Assembly (NCBI RefSeq): GCF_900110615.1
Contig: NZ_FOEI01000004.1
Location: 62,001 to 126,000 of the forward strand
Length of the DNA: 64,000 nt
Direction of reading: 5' to 3'
Source: Flavobacterium urocaniciphilum
Lineage (GTDB): Bacteria; Bacteroidota; Bacteroidia; Flavobacteriales; Flavobacteriaceae
Both the position numbers and the translations under genes were made by a program. The notes below the pieces were generated by a model. It was not told the origin of the DNA, searched no databases, and saw only the letters and a program-made list of their open reading frames with translations. The first letter of the stretch is position 1, and the number at the start of each line of letters is the position of its first letter. This document shows positions 36,892 to 44,438 of the stretch, in pieces.

Positions 36892-37773
36892 ATGTCAAAA
36901 CTAACCGCAATATTAGGCTGGGGTTCTTTAATTTGGGACCCTAAAGATTTAGATTACAATAAACAATTAGGTTGGATTTATGATGGACCTAATTTACCAA
37001 TAGAATTTGCAAGGATTTCAAAAAATGGTAGATTGACATTAGTTATTACTGAAAATGGTACTTTCAATAAAACTTTCTACACATTTGCTAATATGAAATT
37101 AACTTTTGAAGAGACTATTGAAAATTTAAGAAAAAGAGAAGGATGTAATAAAAAAGATATTGGTTTTTACAAAGCTGAAACCGATGAATTTCACTCTGAA
37201 GATTTCAAGTATAAAGAAGAAATTAGAAACTGGTCAAACGAAAAGAAAATTAAAAATATCATTTGGACAGATTTACCTGAGAAATGGAGTTATAAAAACG
37301 AAAATGACGAAACAATAAATGTAAATCCAAAAGAGAGAATTGAATATTTAAAAAATTTAACAGGTGAAAAGAAAGAACTTGCAGAAGAATATATTATAAA
37401 ATCACCAATTGAAATTCAAACTCTTTATAGAAAACAAATAGAAGAAGAGTTATTATGGTTACCTGTTGTAAAAGAGAACAAAAAAGTTCGTTATTTCAAT
37501 CCAAATGAAAAAAACTTTTTTCTTTACTCTCATAATTTATCTGGTTTTGGGACTTTAACTTGTCGAAATTGTAATTCAAAAGATGAAATGCATTTTTCGG
37601 GGCGTGATTTTGTCTCTATTCAATGTCAAAGTTGTGGAAGTCTTGAATTATTAAAAGACAATGAAACTATTTCCAATTGTGAATGTGGAGGCAAACTAGA
37701 AAAAGACAAACCCTTTTTTTGCAGAAATTGTGACTCATTTAAATTGAGTTATAACGTAAAATTACTTACATAA
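36892..37773 (+). CDS. GGCT-like N-terminal domain fused to two zinc ribbons
   Basis: A 293-residue protein. The N terminus (AILGWGSLIWDP, residues 6-17, then LPIEFARISKNGRLTLVI) resembles the gamma-glutamylcyclotransferase-like fold with its GxGSL loop. The last 80 residues hold eight Cys in pairs: 224/227 and 245/248, then 263/265 and 277/280, that is two zinc ribbons. It follows the Cas4-like nuclease by 33 bases and is probably co-transcribed. Its end abuts the M3-peptidase remnant. A GGCT-fold enzyme joined to nucleic-acid-type zinc ribbons is unusual; function not known. Confidence 0.7.
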   Translation: MSKLTAILGWGSLIWDPKDLDYNKQLGWIYDGPNLPIEFARISKNGRLTLVITENGTFNKTFYTFANMKLTFEETIENLRKREGCNKKDIGFYKAETDEFHSEDFKYKEEIRNWSNEKKIKNIIWTDLPEKWSYKNENDETINVNPKERIEYLKNLTGEKKELAEEYIIKSPIEIQTLYRKQIEEELLWLPVVKENKKVRYFNPNEKNFFLYSHNLSGFGTLTCRNCNSKDEMHFSGRDFVSIQCQSCGSLELLKDNETISNCECGGKLEKDKPFFCRNCDSFKLSYNVKLLT

Positions 37774-37775
37774 CA

Positions 37776-37811
37776 CCAGATACGTTGTTGAAGCGTGCAG
37801 GACTTATTTAA
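37776..37811 (+). pseudogene. Remnant of an M3 peptidase 3' end
   Basis: The 36 bases encode PDTLLKRAGLI and a stop, against PDALLKRAGLI and a stop at the end of the intact M3 gene (35040-35075). Twenty-nine of 36 bases agree, and most differences are synonymous, so both derive from true coding sequence. Nothing upstream of the CCA is peptidase-like. A terminator of its own follows at 37833. Confidence 0.85.
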
Positions 37812-37832
37812 GATATAAAATTTCACTTATAA

Positions 37833-37866
37833 AATCCGAAGAATCAACTCTTCGGATTCTTTTTTA
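37833..37866 (+). terminator. Intrinsic terminator after the M3 remnant
   Basis: AATCCGAAGA and TCTTCGGATT form a 10-bp stem with a 6-base loop followed by C and a run of T. It differs in sequence from the terminator behind the intact M3 gene, fitting an original gene end left in place. Confidence 0.88.
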
Positions 37867-37870
37867 AAAT

Positions 37871-37896
37871 AAACTTTCATTTTTTTTTGAAAGTTT
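37871..37896. promoter_or_regulatory. Palindromic operator overlapping the gbsR promoter
   Basis: AAACTTTCA, 8 bases, TGAAAGTTT: a perfect 9+9 palindrome. It covers the TTG of the gbsR promoter, so a bound protein would block RNA polymerase. A second copy lies at 38548-38573 before the next operon. Confidence 0.7.
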
Positions 37897-37917
37897 AAAA
37901 ACTTTTATATATCTTTG
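37887..37917 (+). promoter_or_regulatory. gbsR promoter
   Basis: TTG at 37887-37889, 20 bases, TATCTTTG at 37910-37917, close to the Bacteroidota consensus, with the ATG 27 bases further. Confidence 0.7.
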
Positions 37918-37943
37918 TTTCATCAAATAAGATAAACTACAAA

Positions 37944-38447
37944 ATGCAATACAAAGAAGCTAAAAATAAATTCGTACAAACATGGGGAGCATTAGGTTCT
38001 CAATGGGGAATTAACAAAACTATGGCGCAAATTCATGCTTTGTTAATGGTTTCTAACGAAGCAGTTTCTATGGAAGACATTATGGAAGAATTACAAATTT
38101 CTCGTGGTAATGCAAGTATGAATTTAAGAGCATTAATGGATTGGGGAATTGTATATAAAGAATACAAAGCTGGTGAAAGAAGAGAATTTTTTACAGCCGA
38201 AAAAGATTTAGATGAACTAGCTGTAAAAATCTCTAAAGAGAGAAGCAAAAGAGAAATTAAACCCGCTTTAAAAGTCTTGAAAGAAGTTTCATCAATTGAT
38301 GCGAATGCTTCTGCGGAAGAAAAACACTTTGTTGAACAAACTACTAAATTATACGATTTCGTTTTACAAGCCGACAACGTTTTAGACAAAATCACAGAAT
38401 ACAAAGACAATTGGCTAGCACAATTACTTGTCAAATTTTTGAAATAG
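37944..38447 (+). CDS. GbsR/MarR family transcriptional regulator
   Basis: A 167-residue winged-helix regulator. The helix-turn-helix is in ALLMVSNEAVSMEDIMEELQISRGNASMNLRALMDWGIV, preceded by VQTWGALGSQWGINKTMAQIHA typical of the GbsR branch, and followed by a helical dimerisation region. It probably represses itself and the downstream membrane-protein operon through the two CTTTCA-N8-TGAAAG sites. The inducing signal is unknown; in Bacillus GbsR responds to choline, which need not apply here. Confidence 0.9.
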   Translation: MQYKEAKNKFVQTWGALGSQWGINKTMAQIHALLMVSNEAVSMEDIMEELQISRGNASMNLRALMDWGIVYKEYKAGERREFFTAEKDLDELAVKISKERSKREIKPALKVLKEVSSIDANASAEEKHFVEQTTKLYDFVLQADNVLDKITEYKDNWLAQLLVKFLK

Positions 38448-38547
38448 TTTTTAAATCCTTTAAAATTAGATTTCTTAAAAACTATTCAATAAGACCTTTA
38501 AAATACTATATAAAAGCACGAATTAATAAATAAAAAAAATTTAATCA

Positions 38548-38573
38548 AATCTTTCAATTTTTTCTGAAAGTTT
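38548..38573. promoter_or_regulatory. Second copy of the GbsR-type operator
   Basis: AATCTTTCA, 8 bases, TGAAAGTTT: the right arm is identical to the site at 37871 and the left arm differs at one base. It lies 15 bases before the ATG of the membrane-protein operon. Confidence 0.65.
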
Positions 38574-38587
38574 AAAAAATAAAAAAC

Positions 38588-38941
38588 ATGAGACAGTTGA
38601 CATACTTTTTTAATATAATATTAACCCTAGCAGCAATAGTATTAACGTTAGGCAAGTTTTTAATAAAAGATTTTGAAGATATTACCATTGGGTTTTTAGT
38701 GATACTTGGAATTTATCAATTAGCCATTTCATTAGGCATTACAATATATTCTGTAATTACAAATTATAAAGTTGTGGCTTTATATTTAATCTATTGGTTA
38801 CTTGTAATCGCTTTTTTCAAATTCATTATGGATGACTTCTTCTATGCTTGTGTACTTGTCGCGATTTACAATTTATACATTCATTACTGCAGTTTTTCTA
38901 ATTCTAAATATAACATTATTAATCATGATACTTTCATTTAA
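38588..38941 (+). CDS. Small membrane protein, first gene of the GbsR-linked operon
   Basis: A 117-residue protein with about four membrane segments (FFNIILTLAAIVLTLGKFL, ITIGFLVILGIYQLAISLGITIYSV, VVALYLIYWLLVIAFFKFIM, FFYACVLVAIYNLYIHYC). I do not recognise a named family. It begins 15 bases after the second palindrome and overlaps the next small gene by 17 bases. Probably an inner-membrane protein controlled by the adjacent GbsR regulator. Confidence 0.65.
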   Translation: MRQLTYFFNIILTLAAIVLTLGKFLIKDFEDITIGFLVILGIYQLAISLGITIYSVITNYKVVALYLIYWLLVIAFFKFIMDDFFYACVLVAIYNLYIHYCSFSNSKYNIINHDTFI

Positions 38942-39209
38942 AATTATAAAAGGAATAAACATTTTAGCACTAATATTTTTAATATTAGGCCCATACGGTT
39001 TAGCAATTACAGGATTCTTACAAGTTATGGCCGCATTATTTTTCATATTTACATTTCCAAAAAACAAGCTCATTTACATATATTTTTCTTTTGTTATTCT
39101 CTTTTTTATTCTTTGGGACAGAAAATCAATGGACGCATTATTTATCATTCCAATTATGCTTATTTTTTTCTTAACGTATATTATTTACAACCAAAAAGAA
39201 ACAATATGA
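38925..39209 (+). CDS. Small membrane protein, second gene of the operon
   Basis: A 94-residue protein with three hydrophobic segments (INILALIFLILGPYGLAITGFLQVMAALFFIFTF, LIYIYFSFVILFFIL, ALFIIPIMLIFFLTYIIY). I place the start at the ATG at 38925 rather than 38832 because the upstream extension lies inside the previous gene, whose own C terminus (YCSFSNSKYNI) looks genuine. The stop overlaps the next ATG (ATGA). Unknown function. Confidence 0.55.
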   Translation: MILSFKIIKGINILALIFLILGPYGLAITGFLQVMAALFFIFTFPKNKLIYIYFSFVILFFILWDRKSMDALFIIPIMLIFFLTYIIYNQKETI

Positions 39210-39550
39210 ACCTCAACATCATCGGATATATATTATATCTCAGCATCACAAGTCTAATTATTCTAAAAGTTGGAAAATTATGCTACAATAACGGAAACAT
39301 ATTTGTGTCTCAATTAATACCCGATCATTTAGAATTGTGTCATCAAATTAACAAAATGCTTCTCATTGGATATTATTTATTGAATCTTGGTTATTGCGCC
39401 ATGACTATCATTTCATGGGAACAAATTTTAACCTTCAACCAACTTATAGAAATCATTGCAACCAAATCGGCAATCATCATACTTACCATCGGATTTATGC
39501 ATTATATCAATATCATATTATTAACTAAATACATTAAAAAATTAATTTAA
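39206..39550 (+). CDS. Small membrane protein, paralogue of the next gene
   Basis: A 114-residue protein; the start is the ATG at 39206, coupled by ATGA to the previous gene, not the ATG at 39113. Hydrophobic segments are NIIGYILYLSITSLIILKVG, MLLIGYYLLNLGYCAMTIISW and ATKSAIIILTIGFMHYINIILL. It aligns over its length with the next gene: IGY-x-x-YL near the start, GYYLLNLGY against GFYLLNLGF, and a matching last helix. The two are tandem paralogues. Confidence 0.65.
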   Translation: MNLNIIGYILYLSITSLIILKVGKLCYNNGNIFVSQLIPDHLELCHQINKMLLIGYYLLNLGYCAMTIISWEQILTFNQLIEIIATKSAIIILTIGFMHYINIILLTKYIKKLI

Positions 39551-39562
39551 ACATTCAACATT

Positions 39563-39949
39563 ATGGAAACTACAAAAATTTTAATCGGATATGCAATTTA
39601 TTTACCAATTGCTTTATTTTTAACTTATTATGTTAGCAAAACTTTATTCAGAAACAGCAAAATATTTATGTTAGACATTTTTAAAGGTCGAGAAGAAATT
39701 GCTTTCGCAACTAATAAGTTATTTGAAACAGGTTTTTACTTATTAAATTTAGGTTTTGCCTTGATGATTTTAGAAATGACATTATACAAAGATGATTATC
39801 AAAGTTTAATTGAAGCTTTAAGTTATAAAATTGGTGGATTTGCTATCTATTTAGGTATCATGTTATTCATTAATTTATATTTCTTCTTTAGAGGAAAAAG
39901 AAAAGCGAGCCAAGCACAAGTGGAACAACGAATTGTTATTAACGGATAA
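39563..39949 (+). CDS. Small membrane protein, tandem paralogue
   Basis: A 128-residue protein with three membrane segments (ILIGYAIYLPIALFLTYYVS, LFETGFYLLNLGFALMILEM, IGGFAIYLGIMLFINLYFFF) and a basic cytoplasmic tail (RGKRKASQAQVEQRIV). It is a duplicate of the preceding gene, 12 bases away. Last certain member of the GbsR-linked operon before a palindromic repeat. Function unknown. Confidence 0.72.
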   Translation: METTKILIGYAIYLPIALFLTYYVSKTLFRNSKIFMLDIFKGREEIAFATNKLFETGFYLLNLGFALMILEMTLYKDDYQSLIEALSYKIGGFAIYLGIMLFINLYFFFRGKRKASQAQVEQRIVING

Positions 39950-39960
39950 TCACTCTATCG

Positions 39961-40018
39961 TTTGTCACTCTGAAAGAGTCTAAATTATTTTTTCTTGAGA
40001 TTCTTTCAGAATGACAAA
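39961..40018. repeat. Palindromic intergenic repeat
   Basis: GTCACTCTGAAAGAGTC (39964-39980) and GATTCTTTCAGAATGAC (39999-40015) are imperfect reverse complements (15 of 17 pairs). They form a long hairpin with an AT-rich loop, a common dispersed palindrome type in Bacteroidota gaps. It may also attenuate transcription between the membrane operon and the SRPBCC gene. Confidence 0.7.
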
Positions 40019-40039
40019 GGGAGTAAAATTTAAAAACAA

Positions 40040-40492
40040 ATGACAACCATAAAAACCATCACTATCTATAACGCACCTATTGAAAAAGTCTTTAACGTCA
40101 ATAGAGACATTGATATTCACCAACAATCGGCAACTCAAACAAATGAAAAAGCTATTGCTGGAACAACTTCGGGTTTAATCAATAAAAACGAAACGGTAAC
40201 TTGGAAAGGGAAACATTTTGGAGTTTATATCACACACCAAAGTATTATTTCTGAAATGATTTTCCCAACTTATTTTATAGACGAACAATTAAAAGGACAT
40301 TTTAAAAGCTTTAAACATCAACATTTTTTTGAACAAAAAGAAAATCATGTAGAAGTCACCGATATAGTAGAATACGAAACACCATTTGGCATTTTTGGAA
40401 AAATATTCGATGCAATTTTATTGAAAAATTATCTCCAAAAATTTATCTTACAACGAAATGCTTTTTTGAAAAAATTAGTTGAGAAAAGCTAA
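40040..40492 (+). CDS. SRPBCC family protein
   Basis: A 150-residue START/Bet v1-like ligand-binding protein. The usual opening is seen (TIKTITIYNAPIEKVFNVNRDIDIHQQS), followed by ETVTWKGKHFGVYITHQS, and VEVTDIVEYETPFGIFGKIFDAILLKNYLQKFILQRN, the last helix of the fold. Relatives are often annotated as cell-division inhibitors without proof. Its 3' end overlaps the convergent UbiA-like gene by 18 bases. It may still be read with the GbsR operon. Confidence 0.82.
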   Translation: MTTIKTITIYNAPIEKVFNVNRDIDIHQQSATQTNEKAIAGTTSGLINKNETVTWKGKHFGVYITHQSIISEMIFPTYFIDEQLKGHFKSFKHQHFFEQKENHVEVTDIVEYETPFGIFGKIFDAILLKNYLQKFILQRNAFLKKLVEKS

Positions 40493-41293
40493 CAACAACC
40501 ACCAAAAAATCGGAATGGCTTCCACCCAAAAACTGGCATAATATCTTGATCTGTTTTCATCAGCAAAGCTTAAAAAAACAGCTATTATTCCAGCAAGTAT
40601 AAAGCGAAGTGCAAGATGTAAATAATTATGATTAACCGTATATAAAAAATCGATTCCTAAGAAAAGCATTAAAAGCAAGCAACCTAATAATTTTGTTTTT
40701 TCTACTCCAATTTGTTGAGGAACGGTTTGCAAATGCGGATCATCAGTATTTACATCCACAATTTCAAAAATTAAAACCAATACAAAAACAAGAATGAAAC
40801 GCTGACAACACAAAATTATCATATCGGTTGTAAAAGGAATTTTCGCATTAATAAAAGGTAATACTACAGTTACTCCTACCCAACACAAACTCACAATATA
40901 AATTTTGATACCTTTCCAATTTCTAGCATTTTTTTTATTAGGAAAAAAAGGTAAAGTATAAAGCAACAATAAAATAAAAACGGAAAATCCTATATACTGA
41001 GTAATCGATTGTAATTTTAAGAAATAATAAAAACACGCCAAAGCGCTAAACAAACTCAAACCAATAATGAGCTGTAAATTTTTTTTAATGTGAATTTTTT
41101 TTAATCGCGCTAAAGCATCATATTTCACAAAATTATAACCTACAATTGTTCCAAAAAAAGCAAAGGCTTTAACATCAATATCATTAGGAATAGAAAAGAA
41201 ATACATAGTCATAGCAACAAATGCATATACCGAAAATGCTACATGCAAACTACTATTAATGTAAAAATCGATAATTCTCTTAATAAATTCCAT
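40475..41293 (-). CDS. UbiA-like membrane protein (prenyltransferase superfamily)
   Basis: A 272-residue protein with eight or nine hydrophobic helices. The second acidic motif of UbiA enzymes is recognisable in FEIVDVNTDDPHLQTVPQQIGVEKTKLLG. The first motif is only partly kept (GYNFVKYDALARLK where NDxxDxxxD is usual), so substrate use may differ. Relatives in Bacteroidota are annotated as hypothetical or UbiA-like. Convergent with the SRPBCC gene and divergent from gcvP. Confidence 0.68.
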   Translation of the reverse strand: MEFIKRIIDFYINSSLHVAFSVYAFVAMTMYFFSIPNDIDVKAFAFFGTIVGYNFVKYDALARLKKIHIKKNLQLIIGLSLFSALACFYYFLKLQSITQYIGFSVFILLLLYTLPFFPNKKNARNWKGIKIYIVSLCWVGVTVVLPFINAKIPFTTDMIILCCQRFILVFVLVLIFEIVDVNTDDPHLQTVPQQIGVEKTKLLGCLLLMLFLGIDFLYTVNHNYLHLALRFILAGIIAVFLSFADENRSRYYASFWVEAIPIFWWLLLAFLN

Positions 41294-41391
41294 ACAACAA
41301 AATTAGTCAATCTGTTAACAACAAGGCTAATTAGTTGATAAAAATCACAAAATTTCGGTTGAAAATCGATTATTTTTAGCAGATTAATAAT

Positions 41392-41399
41392 TACTTTTG
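41392..41399 (+). promoter_or_regulatory. -7 element of the gcvP promoter
   Basis: TACTTTTG matches TAnnTTTG, 36 bases before the gcvP ATG; the triplet 19 bases upstream is TTA, one off TTG. No glycine riboswitch-like sequence is evident in the leader. Confidence 0.5.
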
Positions 41400-41435
41400 T
41401 ATCCAAATTTAAAACACAACCTATTTTTTAGATAA

Positions 41436-44279
41436 ATGAGAACAGATGCATTTGCTTTAAGACACATTGGAACTGGTGAAAAAGACCTAAACCATATGTT
41501 AAAAACTATTGGAGTTGATTCAGTAGATCAATTACTTTATGAAACTTTTCCTGATGGAATTCGTTTAAAGAAAGAATTGGATTTAGATCAACCTATGACG
41601 GAATACGAATACTTAACTCATATCCAAGAATTAGGTAAAAAGAATAAAGTTTTCAAATCATACATCGGATTAGGATATCATCCTGCAATTGTTCCTGCAG
41701 TAATTCAAAGAAATATTTTTGAAAACCCAGGTTGGTACACTGCTTATACGCCTTACCAAGCTGAAATTGCTCAAGGGCGTTTAGAAGCTATTTTAAATTT
41801 CCAAACTACAGTTATTGAATTAACAGGAATGGAAATCGCTAACGCTTCTTTATTAGATGAAGGAACAGCTGCTGCTGAAGCAATGGCTTTACTTTATGAT
41901 GTTAGAACGCGTGACCAAAAGAAAAATAACGTAAATAAATTTTTCGTTTCAGAAGAAATTTTACCTCAAACACTTTCGGTTTTACAAACACGTGCTACTC
42001 CATTAAAAATTGAATTAGTTGTTGGAAATCATGAAACATTTGACTTCTCTACTGAATTTTTTGGAGCAATGTTACAATATCCAGGTAAATACGGACAAGC
42101 AACTGATTATACTGCATTCATTGCAAAAGCTACAGAAAACGAAATTAAAGTTGGAGTAGCAGCTGATATTTTATCCTTAGTGAAATTAAAATCACCAGGT
42201 GAAATGGGTGCTTCTGTAGTTGTAGGAACTACACAGCGTTTTGGTATTCCTATGGGTTACGGTGGACCACACGCTGGTTACTTCGCAACAAAAGAAGAAT
42301 ACAAACGTTCAATGCCAGGTAGAATTATCGGAGTTTCTATTGATGCAAACGGAAACCGCGCTTTACGTATGGCATTAGGAACTCGTGAGCAACACATTAA
42401 ACGTGAAAAAGCAACTTCTAACATTTGTACCGCTCAAGTTTTATTAGCTGTTATGGCTGGAATGTATGCTGTTTATCACGGACCAAAAGGCTTACAATAT
42501 ATTGCAGACAAAGTACATGCATCAGCCAATACAACTGCTGAAGAATTAAATAAATTAGGAATTTATCAAACAAATACTTCTTTCTTCGATACGATTTTAG
42601 TAAAAGCAGATGCAGCTAAAGTTAGAGCTATTGCTGAAAGAAATGAAGTGAATTTCTATTATGTAGATGCTGAAACAATTTCGATTTCTTTCAACGAAAC
42701 TACTTCAATTACAGATATCAACCAAATTATCGGAATTTTTGCTGAAGCGGTTGGAAAAGAATTTACTCCTGTAAAAATCTTATTACCTTCTGGTAGAATT
42801 GCTGAAGGATTAGAAAGAACTTCTACTTTCTTACAACATGATGTTTTCAACAATCATCATTCTGAAAGTCAATTGATGCGTTACATCAAAAAATTAGAAC
42901 GTAAAGATTTATCGTTAAATCATTCGATGATTTCTTTAGGTTCTTGTACTATGAAATTAAATGCTGCTGCCGAAATGTTACCATTATCTATGGCTAACTG
43001 GAACAGCATCCACCCTTTTGCTCCTGTAGAGCAAGCTGAGGGATACATCACAATGCTTAAGAAATTAGAACAACAATTAAATGTGGTTACTGGTTTCCAA
43101 GGTACAACGTTACAACCAAACTCAGGTGCTCAAGGTGAATACGCTGGTTTAATGGCAATTCGCGCATATCACTTATCTCGTGGTGACGAACACAGAACAG
43201 TATGTTTAATTCCTTCATCGGCTCACGGAACGAATCCGGCTTCTGCTGCTATGGCGGGAATGGACATTATTGTTACTAAAACAACTCCTGAAGGAAATAT
43301 TGACGTTGAAGATTTAAGAGCAAGAGCAATTGAATTTAAAGATAGATTATCATGTTTAATGGTAACATATCCTTCAACTCATGGTGTTTACGAATCTTCA
43401 ATCATTGAAATTACTCAAATTATCCATAACAATGGTGGTTTAGTTTATATGGATGGTGCGAACATGAATGCACAAGTTGGATTAACAAATCCAGCTACAA
43501 TTGGTGCTGATGTTTGTCACTTAAACTTACACAAAACGTTTGCTATTCCTCATGGTGGTGGTGGACCAGGTGTTGGACCAATTTGTGTGAATGATAAATT
43601 AGTTCCATTCTTACCAACAAACCCTGTAATTCCGGTAGGTGGAGAAAAAGCAATTACAGCAATTTCTTCTGCGCCTTACGGATCTGCTTTAGTTTGTTTA
43701 ATTTCTTACGGATACATTTGTATGTTAGGTGCTGAAGGATTAACTAATGCAACGAAACATGCAATCTTAAATGCAAACTATATGAAAGCGCGTTTAGAAG
43801 CTCATTATCCAATTTTATATTCTGGAGAAATGGGACGTGCGGCTCACGAAATGATCCTAGATTGTCGTGCATTTGAAGAAAACGGAATCAAAGTTACGGA
43901 TATTGCAAAACGTTTAATGGATTATGGTTTCCATGCTCCAACCGTTTCCTTCCCAGTAGCAGGAACCTTAATGGTTGAACCAACTGAATCTGAAGATTTA
44001 GCGGAATTAGATCGTTTCTGTGACGCAATGATTTCAATTCGTAAAGAAATTGCAGCTTCAAGTAAAGATGATGCACAAAACATTTTGAAAAATGCACCGC
44101 ATACATTAGCGATGGTAACTGCAAACGAATGGGTTTTCCCTTATACTCGTGAAGCAGCTGCTTATCCATTAGAGTATATTGCTGAAAACAAATTCTGGCC
44201 ATCTGTTCGTCGTGTAGATGAAGCGTATGGAGATAGAAACTTAGTTTGTTCTTGTGCTCCAATTGAAGCGTACATGTAA
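41436..44279 (+). CDS. gcvP: Glycine dehydrogenase (decarboxylating), glycine cleavage P protein
   Basis: A 947-residue single-chain P protein, the fused form. It begins FALRHIGTGEKDLNHMLKTIGV. The first half shows YTPYQAEIAQGRLEAILNFQT and GEMGASVVVGTTQRFG; the second half holds the PLP lysine in DVCHLNLHKTFAIPHGGGGPG. It decarboxylates glycine and passes the methylamine to the lipoyl H protein in the cytoplasm. The other cleavage-system genes are not in this window. A strong terminator follows. Confidence 0.97.
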   Translation: MRTDAFALRHIGTGEKDLNHMLKTIGVDSVDQLLYETFPDGIRLKKELDLDQPMTEYEYLTHIQELGKKNKVFKSYIGLGYHPAIVPAVIQRNIFENPGWYTAYTPYQAEIAQGRLEAILNFQTTVIELTGMEIANASLLDEGTAAAEAMALLYDVRTRDQKKNNVNKFFVSEEILPQTLSVLQTRATPLKIELVVGNHETFDFSTEFFGAMLQYPGKYGQATDYTAFIAKATENEIKVGVAADILSLVKLKSPGEMGASVVVGTTQRFGIPMGYGGPHAGYFATKEEYKRSMPGRIIGVSIDANGNRALRMALGTREQHIKREKATSNICTAQVLLAVMAGMYAVYHGPKGLQYIADKVHASANTTAEELNKLGIYQTNTSFFDTILVKADAAKVRAIAERNEVNFYYVDAETISISFNETTSITDINQIIGIFAEAVGKEFTPVKILLPSGRIAEGLERTSTFLQHDVFNNHHSESQLMRYIKKLERKDLSLNHSMISLGSCTMKLNAAAEMLPLSMANWNSIHPFAPVEQAEGYITMLKKLEQQLNVVTGFQGTTLQPNSGAQGEYAGLMAIRAYHLSRGDEHRTVCLIPSSAHGTNPASAAMAGMDIIVTKTTPEGNIDVEDLRARAIEFKDRLSCLMVTYPSTHGVYESSIIEITQIIHNNGGLVYMDGANMNAQVGLTNPATIGADVCHLNLHKTFAIPHGGGGPGVGPICVNDKLVPFLPTNPVIPVGGEKAITAISSAPYGSALVCLISYGYICMLGAEGLTNATKHAILNANYMKARLEAHYPILYSGEMGRAAHEMILDCRAFEENGIKVTDIAKRLMDYGFHAPTVSFPVAGTLMVEPTESEDLAELDRFCDAMISIRKEIAASSKDDAQNILKNAPHTLAMVTANEWVFPYTREAAAYPLEYIAENKFWPSVRRVDEAYGDRNLVCSCAPIEAYM

Positions 44280-44329
44280 AAACAAGTTACGATTTACGAT
44301 TTAATTTTTTAAAAAGTAAATAATATATA

Positions 44330-44369
44330 AAATCCCAAATTCCAATTTTGTGAATTTGGGATTTTTTTT
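44330..44369 (+). terminator. Intrinsic terminator of gcvP
   Basis: AAATCCCAAATTC and GAATTTGGGATTT form a 13-bp stem with a 9-base loop, followed by eight T. Confidence 0.92.
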
Positions 44370-44409
44370 GAACTATGATAAATATCAATTCTTTCAAAAA
44401 GGATTATTG

Positions 44410-44417
44410 TACCTTTG
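44410..44417 (+). promoter_or_regulatory. -7 element of the haemoglobin gene promoter
   Basis: TACCTTTG matches TAnnTTTG, 21 bases before the ATG at 44439. It includes the TTG at 44415, which argues that this TTG is not a start codon. No clear TTG box lies 19 bases upstream. Confidence 0.5.
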
Positions 44418-44438
44418 AATAGCATAAAAAACAATAAA

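Larger units (their letters stand above)
35076..37775. mobile_element. Accessory island bounded by duplicated M3-peptidase 3' end
   Basis: This segment holds three genes of unusually low GC content (several 60-base lines of the Cas4-like gene have fewer than 15 G or C). On the left it follows the 3' end of the M3 gene; on the right it ends exactly where a second copy of the last 36 bases of an M3 gene begins. No integrase, transposase or perfect att repeat is seen, so entry by recombination between homologous gene ends, or replacement of a tandem second M3 gene, is more likely than site-specific integration. Confidence 0.55.

Noticed and set aside
38832..38941. A frameshift joining the first two small membrane genes after gbsR
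   Set aside because: The first gene ends in a plausible polar tail and the second has its own ATG at 38925 with a 17-base overlap, a normal operon arrangement. Not excluded without comparison.
39961..40018. A third GbsR operator
   Set aside because: CTTTCA and TGAAAG occur, but in the opposite order and with a longer distance; this is a dispersed palindrome instead.
41294..41435. A glycine riboswitch before gcvP
   Set aside because: The leader is short and AT-rich and shows none of the expected conserved paired elements.
43894..44262. A 122-codon minus-strand frame at the end of gcvP
   Set aside because: Antisense shadow of a highly conserved coding region.
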